This document shows positions 4,753 through 6,581 of a stretch of 6,581 bases of DNA, in pieces. Source of the DNA: an uncultured Bacilli bacterium (lineage in GTDB: Bacteria; Bacillota_I; Bacilli_A; RF39; UBA660); contig CANQCH010000062.1 of assembly GCA_947589165.1 (NCBI GenBank), forward strand, positions 1 through 6,581. The letters are read 5' to 3'. Within the stretch, counting starts at the first letter, position 1. Every line of letters starts with the position of its first letter. The notes under the pieces were generated by a model. The model was not told where the DNA came from. It ran no database searches and worked only from the letters and a program-made list of their open reading frames with translations. The translations under genes were made by a program, and so were the position numbers.

Positions 4753-6579
4753 ATGTGTGGAATAGCGGGTTTTATTGATAAAAGTACGAATAAAAAAACG
4801 ATCATCAAAAAAATGAGTAAAAGAATTGCTCACCGGGGTCCCGATGGGGAAGGCTTTTATGTCGATAAAAATATTGCATTAGCGCATCGGCGATTATCAA
4901 TTATTGATTTAACAACCGGTGATCAACCCATGTATAATGAAGATAAATCTTTAGTGGTTATTTTTAATGGCGAAATTTATAACTATTTGGAATTAAGAGC
5001 CGAATTAAAAGCTAAGCATGAATTTAAAACTAAAAGTGATACCGAAGTTTTACTTCATGGTTATGAAGAGTGGGGTCGTGATCTACCAAAACATCTACGG
5101 GGGATGTTTGCCTTTGCCATTTATGATATTAAGAATAAAGAATTATTTATGGCTCGCGATAATTTTGGCATTAAGCCCCTTTATTATGCGTATATGAATG
5201 AAACTTTTATCTTTGCTAGTGAAATAAAAGCTTTTTTAGAGCATCCGGCCTTTCAAAAAGAATTTAATGAAGATATTTTAAAAAGTTATTTAGCTTTTAG
5301 TTTTACGCCAACGAATGAAACTTTTTTTAAAGGTGTTTTCCGCCTTGATGCCGGCCATAGTCTAGCTTTTAAAGATGGTCAAATTACAATTGATAGATAT
5401 TATAAAAAAGAATTTAACGAAAAAAATCTTAGTTATGAAGAAGCGGTTAAAGAAATTGCCGAAATCATGCAAGAATCAGTAAATAAACATTTACTTAGTG
5501 ATGTGGAAGTGGGTTCCTTTTTATCGAGTGGGATTGATTCTTCTTACATTGTTGCTTTAGCCCATCCCGATAAAACTTATACTGTCGGTTATGATTTACC
5601 GCGGTATAACGAAATTGATTATGCCAAAGATTTAGCTCAAAAATTAAATATTAAAAATACCTCTAAAGTTATTACGAAAAAAGAATACATGGGTATTATT
5701 CCCAAGATTATGTATCATTTAGATGAACCGACTTCGGATCCGGCCGCGGTGGCCTTATACTTTGTGGCTAATTTAGCCAGCCAAGATGTGAAAGTAGTTT
5801 TATCTGGGGAAGGGGCCGATGAATTTTTCGGCGGCTATAATATTTATCGCCAAGATGTTGATATGGGTTGGTATAATAAAATTCCCTTTTTCATTCGCCA
5901 TTTAATTGCCAAGTTTTGTCGGCTTTTACCGGAAGTACGGGGCGTTAATTTCTTTATTCGGCGGGGTGAAAAATTAGAAAATAGTTATATTGGGGTCAAT
6001 CGGGTTTTTGGCGATAAAGAAACAAAAAAAGTTTTAGTTAAAGATACAGGTTTAACTAATCAAGAAGTAACGAAAAATACTTATGCTGATTATCAAGATG
6101 CTAGTGATATTGTGAAAATGCAAGCCATTGACATGGACTTTTGGTTAATGAAAGATATTTTACTTAAAGCCGATCGGATGACGATGGCTTCATCACTTGA
6201 AGGTAGAGTGCCATTTATTGATAAAGAAGTTTTTAAGGTAGCATCTAGCTTACCAATTAATTATAAAGTTACCAAAGAAAATACGAAAGTGGCTTTACGC
6301 GATGCAGCTAAAAAGGTAATACCGACCGAAGCTTATAAAAAGAAAAAATTAGGTTTTCCGGTGCCCGTTCGCGATTGGATGAAAGAAAAAGATTTTTATA
6401 ATATGATTAAAAAAACCTTTCGCGCTAAATATACCCAAAAGTTTTTTAATCAAGCGTATATTATTCAATTATTAGATGAACATTTTAGTGGCAAAAAAGA
6501 TAATTATCGGAAAGTTTGGACTATTTATTGTTTTCTAGTTTGGTATAAAGTTTTTTTCATTGATGAAAAAGCGAAGTAA
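4753..6579 (+). CDS. asnB: Asparagine synthetase, glutamine-hydrolysing (AsnB type), 608 aa
   Basis: It forms an amide from a carboxylate using glutamine and ATP, classically aspartate to asparagine, in the cytosol. Residues 1-210 are the class II glutaminase domain: Cys2 becomes the nucleophile once Met1 is removed (MCGIAGF), with R47 (HRRLSIIDL), N72 and E74 (FNGEIYNY) and D96 (KSDTEVLLHGYE). Residues about 230-600 are the synthetase domain, with the ATP-binding PP-loop SSGIDSS at 258-264, SGEGADEFFGGY at 351-362 and the LKADRMTMASSLEGRVPF segment at 471-488. All key residues are intact and the length is normal, so it should be functional. A clear AGGAG site (4738-4742, overlapping the end of the ltaS-like stop codon) precedes the ATG. 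Tight linkage to the ltaS-like gene suggests co-transcription. Some AsnB-family proteins (B. subtilis AsnB, corynebacterial LtsA) amidate cell-wall precursors, so an envelope substrate is possible. Confidence 0.96.
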   Translation: MCGIAGFIDKSTNKKTIIKKMSKRIAHRGPDGEGFYVDKNIALAHRRLSIIDLTTGDQPMYNEDKSLVVIFNGEIYNYLELRAELKAKHEFKTKSDTEVLLHGYEEWGRDLPKHLRGMFAFAIYDIKNKELFMARDNFGIKPLYYAYMNETFIFASEIKAFLEHPAFQKEFNEDILKSYLAFSFTPTNETFFKGVFRLDAGHSLAFKDGQITIDRYYKKEFNEKNLSYEEAVKEIAEIMQESVNKHLLSDVEVGSFLSSGIDSSYIVALAHPDKTYTVGYDLPRYNEIDYAKDLAQKLNIKNTSKVITKKEYMGIIPKIMYHLDEPTSDPAAVALYFVANLASQDVKVVLSGEGADEFFGGYNIYRQDVDMGWYNKIPFFIRHLIAKFCRLLPEVRGVNFFIRRGEKLENSYIGVNRVFGDKETKKVLVKDTGLTNQEVTKNTYADYQDASDIVKMQAIDMDFWLMKDILLKADRMTMASSLEGRVPFIDKEVFKVASSLPINYKVTKENTKVALRDAAKKVIPTEAYKKKKLGFPVPVRDWMKEKDFYNMIKKTFRAKYTQKFFNQAYIIQLLDEHFSGKKDNYRKVWTIYCFLVWYKVFFIDEKAK

Positions 6580-6581
6580 TG

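Noticed and set aside
6579..6581. ATG overlapping the asnB stop (TAATG) as the start of a further gene
   Set aside because: A TAATG junction can signal translational coupling, but only the start codon is visible and the preceding bases hold no good ribosome binding site. It cannot be supported without more sequence.
1..6581. Mycoplasma-type genetic code (TGA = Trp)
   Set aside because: Tryptophan codons are TGG in the genes and two reading frames end naturally in TGA next to proper hairpin or domain ends.

Overview
The window is AT-rich DNA from a low-GC Gram-positive bacterium (Bacillota; an uncultured Bacilli or Erysipelotrichia-type lineage would fit, but I cannot place it more exactly). 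Tryptophan is written TGG and two genes end in TGA, so TGA is read as stop and the mycoplasma code is not in use. A lipoteichoic-acid-synthase-type protein points to a cell with a Gram-positive envelope.

Layout. Positions 1-42 may be the last codons of a gene that begins outside the window. Positions 83-952 (+) encode an unrecognised soluble protein with two beta-rich stretches. Positions 1100-1984 (-) encode a membrane protein with about five helices, a bacterial PH (bPH2-type) domain and a C-terminal SHOCT motif. These two genes converge on a hairpin at 936-962, which works best as a terminator for the leftward transcript. Positions 2101-2177 (-) are a tRNA-His(GUG) with encoded CCA, its own likely promoter and a strong rho-independent terminator. 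Positions 2202-2699 (-) encode a small uracil-DNA-glycosylase-superfamily enzyme of the DNA-deoxyinosine glycosylase type. From a divergent promoter region at 2700-2785, an apparent two-gene operon runs right to the window end: an LtaS-like lipoteichoic acid synthase (2786-4738) and a glutamine-hydrolysing asparagine synthetase, asnB (4753-6579), 14 bases apart.

How the parts fit. The right half is an envelope/amide-metabolism operon. Pairing LtaS with an AsnB-type amidotransferase raises the possibility that this AsnB amidates an envelope component and does not only make free asparagine. The middle is housekeeping (DNA repair, tRNA). The left part, on the 3' side of the tRNA, looks accessory: unrecognised or sensor-like proteins, TGA stops, mostly AGA/AGG arginine codons in the first gene, and a 147-base gap holding a possible gene remnant, short repeats and a possible short leftward RNA. 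I see no CRISPR array, insertion sequence, integrase, toxin-antitoxin pair or recognisable defence system. Nothing here amounts to a clearly new biological system; the most checkable oddities are the dyad over the first promoter, the 953-1099 gap and the ltaS-asnB pairing.
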